Below the pieces are notes generated by a model that did not search any database, was not told the DNA's origin, and worked only from the letters and a program-made list of their open reading frames with translations. Below are positions 36,572 through 45,256 of a DNA stretch of 55,890 bases, in pieces. The position numbers and the translations under genes were made by a program. The stretch's first letter is position 1; each line of letters opens with the position of its first letter. Source of the DNA: Alphaproteobacteria bacterium (lineage in GTDB: Bacteria > Pseudomonadota > Alphaproteobacteria > Reyranellales > Reyranellaceae); NCBI GenBank assembly GCA_016869975.1, contig VGCZ01000036.1, forward strand, positions 1 to 55,890, written 5' to 3'.

Positions 36572-37912
36572 TCAGGTACGCATGTAGCCTTCGAGCTCGC
36601 TGGCCGCCCAGCCCAACACTCGGTCCATCGGCTCGCCCCTGATGGCGTAGCGTACCACCATCTGCGTCTCGAGGCCGTGGCGGTAGATCTGCACCGCGAT
36701 CTTGTGCGGCGCCGGCGCGGCGGCGATCGACAGGATCTGGTGGTTGAAGGGATTCGGGTAGTGGTAGAGCGTACCCTTCGGCGGCCCTTCCTCGGCCCAC
36801 ACCTTCATCGTCGTCAGATTGGCGAACGCCGGAATGTCGTAGCCGGCGCTGGCCTTGACCATCTCCTCGATCGCCGGCGCCTGCGACAGCGCCGTCAGCA
36901 GGCTCTTGGCCGCCGGCTGGTTCTTGCTGAAGTTCCAGATGCCCCAGAACGGCGTGGTGAAGGGGCCATAGCGGCCGGCCGGGCCGGCGGCCATGCCGTG
37001 GTGCCAGGTCTGCTCGGCGATCTTGGGCTGGTCGCGCCGCGCCACTGCCCAGGCGCTGGGTGGGTTCATGATCAACGCCGTCTTGCCAGCGACAAAGGCG
37101 CGGTTGTTGGTGGCGTCGTCATAGGACGGCGCGTCCGGCGGCAGGAAAGCGACGAGCTGTTTCCAGTACTCCAGCGCCTGCTTGACCTTGTCGGACTTCA
37201 CCGTGATTTCGCCTTTGGCGTTCACTACTGCCGCGCCGAAGCTCTGAAAGATCGCGCCGCAGGTGTCGACCGAGTCGGCCGTGGTACCCAGCCCGATAGC
37301 GAAGGGTACGCCGGCCTTGTGGCAGGCGCCCGCCGCCTTGAGGAATGCGTCGAGCGTCCAGGAATCGGCCTTGGGCGGCCCGCCCGCCGGGTAGAGCGCC
37401 TGGATGTCGATACCCGCGTGCTCCTTCAAGAGATCGATGCGCGAGCACGGACCCTTGAACTGCGCGCCGGGCGTTCCCGGCACGCCGAGCCACTTGCCGC
37501 CGATCTTGCCCAGATACTGCGTGATGGCACTGGCCTCGCCATTCGCCTTGATCAGCGGCGCCATGATGTCGTCGACCGGCACGAGCTGGTCGGAATACCG
37601 CGCCGGGTCCCAGCTGCCGAACGCCAGGATGTCGTGGCCCGACTTGGCCTGCGACTCGGCGGCGGCGGTGATGATGAGCTTGTTGCCCTGCGAGGTGATG
37701 AAGTCGATCGACAGGTCGACTTTTTCCTTCTCGGCCCATGCTTTGGAGGCGGCCTCGACGGCCTTGTTAGCACCGGGCACCCAGTGATCCCAGAAGCCGA
37801 TCGAGAGCTTGCCGGCGGCGAACGCGCCGCGGACGAAGGGCGCGGCGACGAGGGCGCTGGATGCCGCCGCCGTCTTGGCGACGAACCGACGCGTGACTTT
37901 CCTGGCTGTCAT
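36572..37912 (-). CDS. Sugar ABC transporter binding protein with Tat-like signal
   Basis: A 446-residue extracellular solute-binding protein (family 1). The N-terminus has a twin-arginine pattern, TRRFVAKTAAASS, followed by a hydrophobic stretch and GAFA. This suggests export in a folded state. The mature start KLSIGFWDHWVPGANKAVEA and later FTTPFWGIWNFSKNQPAA fit sugar or polyol binders. ATG 37912 is chosen because GAGGAGGAAA lies eight bases upstream; the longer open frame has no family match. Substrate unknown. Confidence 0.9.
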   Translation of the reverse strand: MTARKVTRRFVAKTAAASSALVAAPFVRGAFAAGKLSIGFWDHWVPGANKAVEAASKAWAEKEKVDLSIDFITSQGNKLIITAAAESQAKSGHDILAFGSWDPARYSDQLVPVDDIMAPLIKANGEASAITQYLGKIGGKWLGVPGTPGAQFKGPCSRIDLLKEHAGIDIQALYPAGGPPKADSWTLDAFLKAAGACHKAGVPFAIGLGTTADSVDTCGAIFQSFGAAVVNAKGEITVKSDKVKQALEYWKQLVAFLPPDAPSYDDATNNRAFVAGKTALIMNPPSAWAVARRDQPKIAEQTWHHGMAAGPAGRYGPFTTPFWGIWNFSKNQPAAKSLLTALSQAPAIEEMVKASAGYDIPAFANLTTMKVWAEEGPPKGTLYHYPNPFNHQILSIAAAPAPHKIAVQIYRHGLETQMVVRYAIRGEPMDRVLGWAASELEGYMRT

Positions 37913-38085
37913 TTGCGTTTCCTCCTCCAGACATCCGGCGATGCCGGCTTTGTCGTTATGCCGGCGCCCGACGGCGCTCGGATGGAAGCCCCTAGAGCGG
38001 TGCCTGTTCGCCGGCACCCGCGCCAAGATGCTAACCCCTTTGTCGAGCGGCGGTCCACCTCATATTCTGAGCCTTGGAAGTCGAG

Positions 38086-38115
38086 CGAAGCGGGACCGAC
38101 GCGACGCCCGCTTCG
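38086..38115 (-). terminator. Hairpin downstream of RraA-like gene
   Basis: CGAAGCGGG at 38086-38094 and CCCGCTTCG at 38107-38115 form a perfect 9-bp stem with a 12-base loop. On the minus strand it follows the RraA-like stop by about 25 bases. There is no T-run, so termination is only suggested. The remainder of the 227-base gap 37913-38139 shows no gene. Confidence 0.35.
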
Positions 38116-38139
38116 TCCCACGGGGAATGTGAGGAATTC

Positions 38140-38847
38140 CTAGTGAATATCCGCCGATTGCTTCAGCGCCTTCTCGAGCACGGCGAAGGAGAAGCCCTTC
38201 TTCTTCGAGGCTTCGATGATCACCTTCTCCTTGCGCGTCAGCAGGTCGACCGCGCCGGCGATCTTGCCGGCGACCTCGTGCGGGATCACCACCGCGCCGT
38301 GCATGTCGGCATGCATCAGATCGCCGTCGCGCACCGACATGCCGCAGATCGTCACCGGCACGCCGACATCGACCACGTGCACGTAGGCGTGGCTCGGCAT
38401 GATGCTGCCGGCCAGCATCTGGAAGTTGGTGGCGTTCATCGGCACGTCGCGGATGCAGCCGTTGGTGACAACGCCCAAGGCGCCCAGGCCGCGATGGACG
38501 TGACTATTGACCTCGCCCCAGAACGAGCCGTAGCCGGCGCGGATGCCGTCGAGATCCTGCAACACGATGATCGAGGGCTTCGGCCCGCCCTGATCGACGT
38601 ACTTGTACCATTTCAGCCGCATGTCGCGGTCCTCGGCGGGCGAGCGGAACGACGGCTCGCAGGAGCGGATCGCGCCGGTGCGCGCGTAGCCGACGATCGG
38701 CGGCAGGTCGGGATAGACGCATTGCAGCGGCTCGACATTGTAGCCATGCAGGCGGCGCTGCGGCGCCACGATCTCCAGCGCGTTGCAGATCGTCGGCGTG
38801 TCGAACTTCTGCAGGGTCTTCAGGATTTTGGCGTCTAACGCGGGCAT
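38140..38847 (-). CDS. RraA-like HMG/oxaloacetate aldolase family protein
   Basis: A 235-residue protein of the RraA/4-hydroxy-4-methyl-2-oxoglutarate aldolase family. The metal/substrate motif is GVVTNGCIRDVP (Arg133, Asp134), preceded by a Gly-rich turn. The C-terminal DLMHADMHGAVVIPHEVAGK is the other family signature. Metal-dependent retro-aldol cleavage or decarboxylation of a keto acid is likely; RNase E inhibition is improbable outside enterics. ATG 38847 follows GAGGAAACG by seven bases. It lies between an amidohydrolase gene and the sugar importer on the same strand. Confidence 0.87.
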   Translation of the reverse strand: MPALDAKILKTLQKFDTPTICNALEIVAPQRRLHGYNVEPLQCVYPDLPPIVGYARTGAIRSCEPSFRSPAEDRDMRLKWYKYVDQGGPKPSIIVLQDLDGIRAGYGSFWGEVNSHVHRGLGALGVVTNGCIRDVPMNATNFQMLAGSIMPSHAYVHVVDVGVPVTICGMSVRDGDLMHADMHGAVVIPHEVAGKIAGAVDLLTRKEKVIIEASKKKGFSFAVLEKALKQSADIH

Positions 38848-38921
38848 TGGATCGTTTCCTCGGAGCCAACAGGACGCGCGCACTGTGTCCCGGCTTCGCG
38901 GATGGTTCAAGCGTCCGCGGG

Positions 38922-40391
38922 TCAGCGCACTGGTCGCGATTGCGGCAGGCGATCGCGCTTGCCGTAGACCGGCGGTGCGAGCTGCTCGGCGGTTCGGCCC
39001 GCCCAGTCGCGCTGCGGCACGGTCGACACGCGCTTAGCCTGGCCTTCAACGAGTTGCGCGGTCATCGCCGCGATGTCGACTGTCAGGACCTCGCCATCGC
39101 GCACGATCTGCCGTCCGTCGATGTAGACGTGTCGGATGGCGCGATCGCCGGCGGAGTAGATCAGGCTGCGCACCGGCTCGATCGCCGGCTGCATGTATGG
39201 ATGGGACATGTCGACCAGCGAGAAGTCGGCCTTGCAGCCCGGCGCCAGCCGGCCGAGATCGGGGCGCCTGAGGATGCTCGCGCCGCCGACGGTGGCCGCC
39301 TCGAAGGCGTGGCGCGTCGTGCCCATCCTATAGTTGCCGGTGAGGACGCGCGACAGGTAGCAGGCCAGCCTCAGCTCATCGAGCATGTTGTGCGGAAAGG
39401 TATCCGTGCCGATGCCGACCGGGATGCCGGCGTCCATGTACCGGCCGATGCTGTTCAGCGCGATGCCGCGGCGGGCGAACACCGTGGGGCAGTGTGCCAC
39501 CGCCGCCCCCGATGCGCGCAGGCGCGCGAAGTCGTCGCTGTGCGGCCAGTGCAGCTGCGGGTGATCGTTGAGGAAGATGCAGTGGCCAATGATCAGGTCG
39601 GGCGACAGCACGCCGATCTGGTCGAGCCATTCGATCGGCGTCTTGCCGTGGCGCCGCGTCATCTCGTTGAACTCGACGACCGCCTGACCGGCATGGGTCT
39701 GCAGCGGGATGTTTCGCTTGCGCGCCTCGGCCAGCGCGTCCTTGAACAGGCCCTCGGTACAGGTGTCGATCTGCGAGGGGCCCATCATGCCCGACAGCCG
39801 GCCGCTGGGATGCGCCATGGCCGCGTCGATGGTCTTGAGCGCCGCCGCGAATGCGGCTTCGCCCGCCTTGATGTCCCAGGCGTAGTCCACGACGTGGCCG
39901 TTCTTGGTGTACCAGTAGCCCGAACGGAACATCGGGCAGAGCACGGCGCGGATGCCGGTGGACGCGAGGTCGTCGATCCATCCATCGCGGCTGATCGACA
40001 GGTCGGTGACCGTGGTGACGCCGCTTTTGAGCAGCTCCGAGATCGCCACGCGCGAGGAGGCGCCGGCGGCATCGGCTTCCATGCCGAAGACCGGCAGGAA
40101 CTCGTAGAGCGAACTCTGGCCCAGCTTGTCGCTGGCGACCTCCTCGGTCAGGCCCTTGTTGCCGGGCTCGGAAAAGGGATGGGTATGCACGTTGATCAGG
40201 CCGGGCAGGGCCATGAATCTACGTCCCTCGATGGTCGTGTCCACCCGCCCGGCATAGCCCGGGCCGGCATGGATGATCTCGTTGCCACGAAAGGCGAGGT
40301 CGGCGCGCTGGAGGTACACGTGCCGTCCCTCGGACTCGTCCCAGGCGACGATGACATCGAGGTCGCGGATCAGGGTGATACTGTCGTTCAT
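38922..40391 (-). CDS. Amidohydrolase (ATZ/TRZ/deaminase type)
   Basis: A 489-residue metal-dependent hydrolase of the cytosine/guanine/triazine deaminase group. Metal ligands are His69 and His71 (NVHTHPF), a central His in LQTHAGQ, His in IIGHCIF and Asp in GIGTDTFPHNM. The beta-sandwich parts flank the barrel (start to about 60, and from about 400). It would deaminate or dechlorinate a heterocycle, or cleave a related amide. The start is ATG 40391, divergent from the DapA-like gene, with 98 bases between them. Confidence 0.88.
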   Translation of the reverse strand: MNDSITLIRDLDVIVAWDESEGRHVYLQRADLAFRGNEIIHAGPGYAGRVDTTIEGRRFMALPGLINVHTHPFSEPGNKGLTEEVASDKLGQSSLYEFLPVFGMEADAAGASSRVAISELLKSGVTTVTDLSISRDGWIDDLASTGIRAVLCPMFRSGYWYTKNGHVVDYAWDIKAGEAAFAAALKTIDAAMAHPSGRLSGMMGPSQIDTCTEGLFKDALAEARKRNIPLQTHAGQAVVEFNEMTRRHGKTPIEWLDQIGVLSPDLIIGHCIFLNDHPQLHWPHSDDFARLRASGAAVAHCPTVFARRGIALNSIGRYMDAGIPVGIGTDTFPHNMLDELRLACYLSRVLTGNYRMGTTRHAFEAATVGGASILRRPDLGRLAPGCKADFSLVDMSHPYMQPAIEPVRSLIYSAGDRAIRHVYIDGRQIVRDGEVLTVDIAAMTAQLVEGQAKRVSTVPQRDWAGRTAEQLAPPVYGKRDRLPQSRPVR

Positions 40392-40489
40392 GGTCGCTCC
40401 CGGGGTCGGCGTTCGGCGTAATGATATACGCGTAGGCGGCGTGTGCCACGGGTGGCATGATCGGCCCTGTCCGTTCGATGGAGCATCCG

Positions 40490-41443
40490 ATGTCCGCGCG
40501 TCTCGACGAAACCGCCAAAGGCGTCTTCATTATCGCCGCCACGCCGTTCACCGACTCGGGCGCGGTCGACTACGACAGCGTCGATTCGCTCACCGACTTC
40601 TATATCGGCTGCGGCGTGCATGGCTTCACCCTGCTCGGCATGATGGGCGAGGCGCACAAGCTCACGCCCGACGAGTCGCTGGCGGTGGTCAAGCGCGTGA
40701 TCGCGCGCGCCGGCGGGCGCAAGGTGATCGTCGGCGTCAGTCACGCTGCGATCGATCCGCTGCGCCGCCTGTCGCACGAGGTGATGGCCGCTGGCGCCGC
40801 TGGCGTGATGGTGGCGCCGGCCGCCGGCCTGAAAGGCGACGACGCGCTGTACGGCTACTACAAGCAGGTGTTCGAAGCGCTCGGCCCCGACGTGCCGGTG
40901 GTCTACCAGGACTATCCCCAGACCACTGGCGTGTTCCTGCCCGTGCCGGTGTTCAACCGCATGGTCCAGGATTTCCCGCAGCTCGTGATGCTCAAGCACG
41001 AGGACGCGCCGGCGCTCAACAAGATCACCCGCATCCGCGAGGCCGAGGCCAAGGGGCAGCGCCGTGTGTCGATCCTGGTCGGCAATGGCGGCATCTACTA
41101 TCCGCAGGAGCTGCGCCGGGGCGTCGACGGCGCGATGACCGGCTTCGCCTGGCCGGAGATGCTGGTGCAGGTGCATGCGCTCTTCGCCGCCGGAAAGGTG
41201 GAGGAGGGCGAGGACCTGTTCGACATCTACCTGCCGCTGGTGCGCCACGAGGTCCAGCCCGGCATCGGCCTGGCTCTGCGCAAGGAAGTGCTGCGCCGTC
41301 GCGGCGCGATCAAGAGTGCCAAGCAGCGCGCGCCCGGCTCGTCACTGACGGCCGCCGACGTGGTCGAGCTCGACAATCTGATAGCCCGCCTCGAACGCCG
41401 ACTTGCCGCATCGGGCAAGGCACGGCCTTTGGCGGCGGAGTAG
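40490..41443 (+). CDS. DapA-family keto-acid lyase/dehydratase
   Basis: A 317-residue class I aldolase-fold enzyme. The Schiff-base lysine is Lys169 (VMLKHED) and the catalytic Tyr139 is in VVYQDYP. The DapA GTTGE loop reads GMMGE here, so true dihydrodipicolinate synthase activity is unlikely. A keto-deoxy sugar-acid or similar lyase/dehydratase role fits better. ATG 40490 is preferred, with GGAG about seven bases upstream; ATG 40478 is possible. It ends four bases before the hydantoinase gene. Confidence 0.87.
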   Translation: MSARLDETAKGVFIIAATPFTDSGAVDYDSVDSLTDFYIGCGVHGFTLLGMMGEAHKLTPDESLAVVKRVIARAGGRKVIVGVSHAAIDPLRRLSHEVMAAGAAGVMVAPAAGLKGDDALYGYYKQVFEALGPDVPVVYQDYPQTTGVFLPVPVFNRMVQDFPQLVMLKHEDAPALNKITRIREAEAKGQRRVSILVGNGGIYYPQELRRGVDGAMTGFAWPEMLVQVHALFAAGKVEEGEDLFDIYLPLVRHEVQPGIGLALRKEVLRRRGAIKSAKQRAPGSSLTAADVVELDNLIARLERRLAASGKARPLAAE

Positions 41444-41447
41444 AATC

Positions 41448-42914
41448 ATGCCTGCTTACGACCTGATCATCCGCAACGCCCGCATCGTCACGGTCGAGCG
41501 CGTCACCGAAGGCGACATCGCCGTGAAGGACGGCGTGATATCGGCCATCGGCAAGGCCTCCGGCGACGCCACGCGCGAGATCGACGCCGGCGGCAAGTTC
41601 GTGCTGCCCGGCGGCGTCGACAGCCATGTGCATGTCGCGCAGAAATCCGGCATGGGCATCATGTGCGCCGACGATTTCTACACCGGCACGCGCTCGGCGG
41701 TGTTCGGCGGCACGACGACGATCATTCCCTTCGCCGCGCAGCATCGCGGCATGTCCCTGCGCAAGGTGGTGCAGGACTATCACCAGGAGGCGACGCCCAA
41801 GGCGCTGATCGACTACGCCTTTCATCTGATCATCTCCGACCCCTCGCCGCAGGTGATGGGCCAGGAGCTGCCGGCGCTGATCAAGGACGGCTACACCTCG
41901 TTCAAGATCTACATGACCTACGACGCGCTGAAGGTCACCGACTACCAGCTGCTCGACATCCTCGCGCTGGCACGCAAGGAAGGCGCGCTGGTCATGGTGC
42001 ACGCCGAGAACCACGACATGATCCAGTGGCTGGCGCATCATCTGGTCGAGCAGGGCCATGTCGCGCCCAAGTTCCACGCCATCGCCCATGCCCGCGTCGC
42101 CGAGGCCGAGGCGACCAACCGCGCGATCTCGCTGGCCCGCCTGGTCGACGCGCCGATGCTGATCGTGCACATGTCGGAGATCGAGGCGATCGACACGGTG
42201 CGCCAGGCGCGCGCCAAGGGCTTGAAGATCTTCGCCGAGACCTGCCCGCAATACATCGCGCTCACCGCCGACGATCTCGACAAGCCCGACGTGCAGGGCG
42301 CGATGTGGTGCTGCAGCCCGCCGCCGCGCGACTCGGCTGCGCAGGAGGCGGTATGGGCGGCGCTGAAGGACGGCACCTTCGACGTTTTCTCCTCCGACCA
42401 CGCGCCCTACCAGTTCAACGAGGGCGGCAAGATCCCCAAGGGCCTGAAGACGACGTTCAAGGAAATGGCCAACGGCGTGCCCGGCCTCGAGCTGCGTCTG
42501 CCGCTCTTGTTCTCCGAGGGCGTGCAGAAGGGCCGCATCGACCTGCACCAGTTCGTGGCGCTCTCCGCCACCAACCACGCCAAGCTCTACGGCCTCTATC
42601 CGCGCAAGGGCACGATCGCGGTGGGCTCCGACGCCGACCTCGCGATCTGGGACGACAAGAAGGACGTAACCGTGCGCTGGACCGACCTGCACGACAATGT
42701 CGGCTACACGCCCTACGAAGGCCGCCGCGTCACCGGCTGGCCGGTCACCGTGATCAGCCGCGGCCGCGTCGTGGTCGAGAACGGGACGCTGAACGCTGAG
42801 AAGGGCAGCGGGCAATTCCTGAAGTGTGTCACCCCCGACGCCTCACGCCCCCTGGGCCGCGCTGCGCCGGAGATGACCAAGATGGCGAGCTTTGGCGCGC
42901 GGCCGCTGTTTTAG
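41448..42914 (+). CDS. hydA: D-hydantoinase/dihydropyrimidinase
   Basis: A 488-residue cyclic amidohydrolase. Metal ligands are His60 and His62 (DSHVHV), the carboxylated Lys153 (SFKIYMTYD), His185 (MVHAEN), a later His (IVHMSE) and Asp in SSDHAPY. These, plus the length, fit D-hydantoinase/dihydropyrimidinase closely. It opens hydantoins or dihydropyrimidines to N-carbamoyl acids. An N-carbamoyl-D-amino-acid hydrolase and a hydantoin-racemase homologue lie downstream. The start ATG 41448 is four bases after the DapA-like stop, so both are one operon. Confidence 0.93.
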   Translation: MPAYDLIIRNARIVTVERVTEGDIAVKDGVISAIGKASGDATREIDAGGKFVLPGGVDSHVHVAQKSGMGIMCADDFYTGTRSAVFGGTTTIIPFAAQHRGMSLRKVVQDYHQEATPKALIDYAFHLIISDPSPQVMGQELPALIKDGYTSFKIYMTYDALKVTDYQLLDILALARKEGALVMVHAENHDMIQWLAHHLVEQGHVAPKFHAIAHARVAEAEATNRAISLARLVDAPMLIVHMSEIEAIDTVRQARAKGLKIFAETCPQYIALTADDLDKPDVQGAMWCCSPPPRDSAAQEAVWAALKDGTFDVFSSDHAPYQFNEGGKIPKGLKTTFKEMANGVPGLELRLPLLFSEGVQKGRIDLHQFVALSATNHAKLYGLYPRKGTIAVGSDADLAIWDDKKDVTVRWTDLHDNVGYTPYEGRRVTGWPVTVISRGRVVVENGTLNAEKGSGQFLKCVTPDASRPLGRAAPEMTKMASFGARPLF

Positions 42915-42924
42915 TGGGTCGCTC

Positions 42925-43383
42925 GTGCAGCCGATCTCCCTCTTGATCGCGGGATTGCTTTGCGCGGCAGGACTAACAGCGATGCCGGCGTCAACCACTG
43001 CTGTGACACCAGCAAAGCTATCTATCGAGGTTTTCTTTGACGCAAACTCCAGCGACCTGAACGAAGTTGCGAGAAGCACGCTTCGCAGGGAGATTCCGGC
43101 AATACGCTGGGATCGTGGGTGCCGCAATATTCGTGTGGCCGGCCATTTGGACGGGGCTGAAGCAAAGGCCGGGAAAGCCGGCGCACTTGACCGGCAACGA
43201 GCAGCTAACGTCCGAGATGTTCTCCAGAAATTTGGTTTCCTTGACCGAGTTATTGACACGTTCGCCTACGGCAGCGACCTGCCACTGGTTTATCGACGTG
43301 ATGCCATGCAGAGGCTGATTGTTTCCGATCACGAGCCTCAGAATCGGCGAGCCGAGGTCCATTGGAGTTGCAGGATTCCATAG
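42925..43383 (+). CDS. Exported OmpA-like domain protein
   Basis: A 152-residue protein (from GTG 42925; TTG 42892 would add 11 residues). A hydrophobic signal-like start (LLIAGLLCAAGLTAMPAS) is followed by an OmpA C-terminal-type domain. Visible elements are IEVFFDANSSDL, IRVAGHLDGAEAKAG, ALDRQRAANVRDVLQKFG and a final NRRAEV. It probably binds peptidoglycan in the periplasm. Codon use is less G+C-biased than in the flanking catabolic genes, suggesting separate origin. It starts right after the hydantoinase stop. Confidence 0.7.
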   Translation: MQPISLLIAGLLCAAGLTAMPASTTAVTPAKLSIEVFFDANSSDLNEVARSTLRREIPAIRWDRGCRNIRVAGHLDGAEAKAGKAGALDRQRAANVRDVLQKFGFLDRVIDTFAYGSDLPLVYRRDAMQRLIVSDHEPQNRRAEVHWSCRIP

Positions 43384-43561
43384 AACCGCTGGATCGGCGT
43401 TCTCAGAGGAGATCACCAGTTGCCGGCCACCTCGGACTCGCCGTCGCGACGTTGGGGCTGATCCTTATCCGGCAGTAAAGCGTCGTCGGTGAGACGACAG
43501 CAGGCATCGAATGGTGCGCGGCTATCGCCTACAGATTCGCCAAGAATGTCACGCTTTGCTA

Positions 43562-43572
43562 ATGTCTGACAT
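43562..43572 (+). promoter_or_regulatory. Palindrome before ParD-like gene
   Basis: ATGTC-T-GACAT is a perfect dyad 17 bases before the antitoxin ATG. It overlaps a possible -10 hexamer (CATACT, 43570-43575). Antitoxins of this type bind such sites to repress their own operon. Short palindromes also arise by chance. Confidence 0.4.
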
Positions 43573-43589
43573 ACTTGAAAGGTGGCTCC

Positions 43590-43967
43590 ATGAACGTCTC
43601 GTTGACGCCCGAGCTCGAACGCTATGTGAAGGCGAAGGTAAAGTCTGGCTACTACAACAACGCCAGCGAGGTCGTGCGCGAGGCGCTGCGGGAAATGATC
43701 CTCCTCGATCCGGTGAACCGAAAGCGCACGCGTACCTCCAAGGGTCTGGAGGAGACTGCGGCCGCCTACCAAGCCGAAAGGGCGGAGAGACCTCGCAGGG
43801 CAACAGGGAAAGGAGCCGCTGCTCGGGCAGCGGCCGACGCTCGCGCGTTGGAGCGTCTGCGGGCGGCGATCGCCAAGGGTGATGCCGCGCCCGATGACGA
43901 GAACTTCAGCTTCGACAAGCTTCGCGCGAAACTGGACGCGGAGGATCGCAAGCGGAAGCGGCGGTGA
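43590..43967 (+). CDS. parD: ParD-like antitoxin with central insertion
   Basis: A 125-residue protein. Residues 1-45 are a ribbon-helix-helix domain of ParD type (MNVSLTPELERYVKAKVKSG, YNNASEVVREALREM). The C-terminal part (LERLRAAIAKGDAAP, then FSFDKLRAKLDAED) is the usual toxin-binding helix region. Between them, residues 46-87 are a basic, Ala/Arg-rich insertion absent from ordinary 80-residue ParD proteins. The gene overlaps the toxin start by four bases (GTGA). Ribosome site AAAGGTGG precedes ATG 43590. Confidence 0.85.
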   Translation: MNVSLTPELERYVKAKVKSGYYNNASEVVREALREMILLDPVNRKRTRTSKGLEETAAAYQAERAERPRRATGKGAAARAAADARALERLRAAIAKGDAAPDDENFSFDKLRAKLDAEDRKRKRR

Positions 43968-44263
43968 ACACGTGGCGGCTGTCTGCGACGGCGGCCGGCG
44001 ACCTTCTCCGGATCGGCCGATACAGCAGGCGGAAATGGGGCAAGCCACACTCAGATCGGTACCTAGCCGGTCTGCACGGTCGGTTCGCGATGCTGGCGGA
44101 GAGGCCTGGAGCGGGAATCGCACGAGACCATATATCGCCTGGTCTGCGTAGCTTTCCATTTCGCGTGCACGTCATCTACTATCGTCGGATCGCCACCGGC
44201 ATTCGTGTCGTGCGCGTGCTCGATGGCCGCCGTCGCCCCGAGCGACTGCTGGCAGGCCACTGA
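43964..44263 (+). CDS. parE: ParE/RelE-family toxin
   Basis: A 99-residue toxin of the ParE/RelE fold. Family pattern elements are LSATAAGDLLRIGRYSRRKW, the Y-L-x-G-L helix (DRYLAGLHGRF), LAERPGAGIARD and the terminal strands VHVIYYRR and VVRVLDGRRRPERLL. GTG start at 43964 overlaps the antitoxin stop, giving the coupled antitoxin-first order typical of type II modules. ParE members act on DNA gyrase and RelE members on ribosome-bound mRNA; the sequence looks closer to ParE. Confidence 0.88.
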   Translation: MNTWRLSATAAGDLLRIGRYSRRKWGKPHSDRYLAGLHGRFAMLAERPGAGIARDHISPGLRSFPFRVHVIYYRRIATGIRVVRVLDGRRRPERLLAGH

Positions 44264-44287
44264 AGGCATGAAACGAGGAGATTAGTC

Positions 44288-45241
44288 GTGTCTCGCCACC
44301 TGAAAGTCGCCGCCGCCCAGCTCGGGCCGATCCATCTCGCCGACAGTAAGGCGTCGGCGGTGAAGCGCATGATGGCAATGTTGCGCGAGGCCGCCGCCTC
44401 GGGCTGCAAGTTCGTGGTGTTTCCCGAGCTGGCGCTGACCACGTTCTTTCCGCGGTGGTGGATGACAGATCAGGCCGAGATCGACCGGTTCTTCGAGGCG
44501 CAGATGCCGAGTCCGGAGACCTTGCCGCTGTTCGAGCTGGCGCGGGAGAAGAAGGTTGGCTTTTACCTCGGTTATGCCGAGCTGACCGAGGAGGAGGGCA
44601 AGGTCAGGCGGTTCAATACGTCGATTCTGGCCGGCCCGGACGGCCGCATCGTCGGTAAGTACCGCAAGGTGCATCTGCCGGGGCATGTCGATCACATCCC
44701 GACCGCGCCGTTCCAGCATCTGGAGAAGCGCTATTTCGACGTCGGCAATCTCGGCTTCAACGTCTGGCGCATGTTCGACGAGGACGTCGTCATGGGCCAG
44801 TGCATCTGCAACGACCGGCGCTGGCCGGAGACGTTCCGCGTTATGGGCCTGCAGGGCGTCGAGATGGTGGCGCTGGGCTACAACACGCCCACCGACAACA
44901 TCTATTTCCAGGAGCCGCCCTATCGCCGCGTATTCCATCATCTGCTCAGCGTGCAGGCCAACGCCTACCAGAACGGCACCTGGATCATCGCCACGGCCAA
45001 GGCCGGCAAGGAGGACGGCTTCGGCATGTACGGCGCCTCGGTGATCGTGGCGCCGACCGGCGAGATCGCGGCGCAGGCGATGAGCGAGGACGACGAGCTG
45101 ATCATGTTCGACGCCGATCTCTCGATGGGCGAGTCGATCCGGCAGAACGTGTTCAACTTCGCCAAGCACCGCCGGCCCGAGCACTATAAGCTCATCACCG
45201 AACGCGTCGGCGCCGAGCCGCCGCCGCCAACCCGCAAGTAA
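44288..45241 (+). CDS. N-carbamoyl-D-amino acid hydrolase (nitrilase fold)
   Basis: A 317-residue nitrilase-superfamily amidase. The Glu-Lys-Cys triad is Glu47 (VFPELALTTFFPRW), Lys127 (GKYRKVHLPGH) and Cys174 (CICNDRRWPET). Long identical stretches with the Agrobacterium D-carbamoylase as I recall it (RRFNTSIL, PFQHLEKRYF, YNTPT, FHHLLS) make the call firm. It releases D-amino acid, CO2 and ammonia from N-carbamoyl-D-amino acid. It starts with GTG at 44288 after AGGAG, 24 bases after the toxin gene, and completes the hydantoinase pathway. Confidence 0.93.
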   Translation: MSRHLKVAAAQLGPIHLADSKASAVKRMMAMLREAAASGCKFVVFPELALTTFFPRWWMTDQAEIDRFFEAQMPSPETLPLFELAREKKVGFYLGYAELTEEEGKVRRFNTSILAGPDGRIVGKYRKVHLPGHVDHIPTAPFQHLEKRYFDVGNLGFNVWRMFDEDVVMGQCICNDRRWPETFRVMGLQGVEMVALGYNTPTDNIYFQEPPYRRVFHHLLSVQANAYQNGTWIIATAKAGKEDGFGMYGASVIVAPTGEIAAQAMSEDDELIMFDADLSMGESIRQNVFNFAKHRRPEHYKLITERVGAEPPPPTRK

Positions 45242-45256
45242 TCAGAGCTGGGGCCG

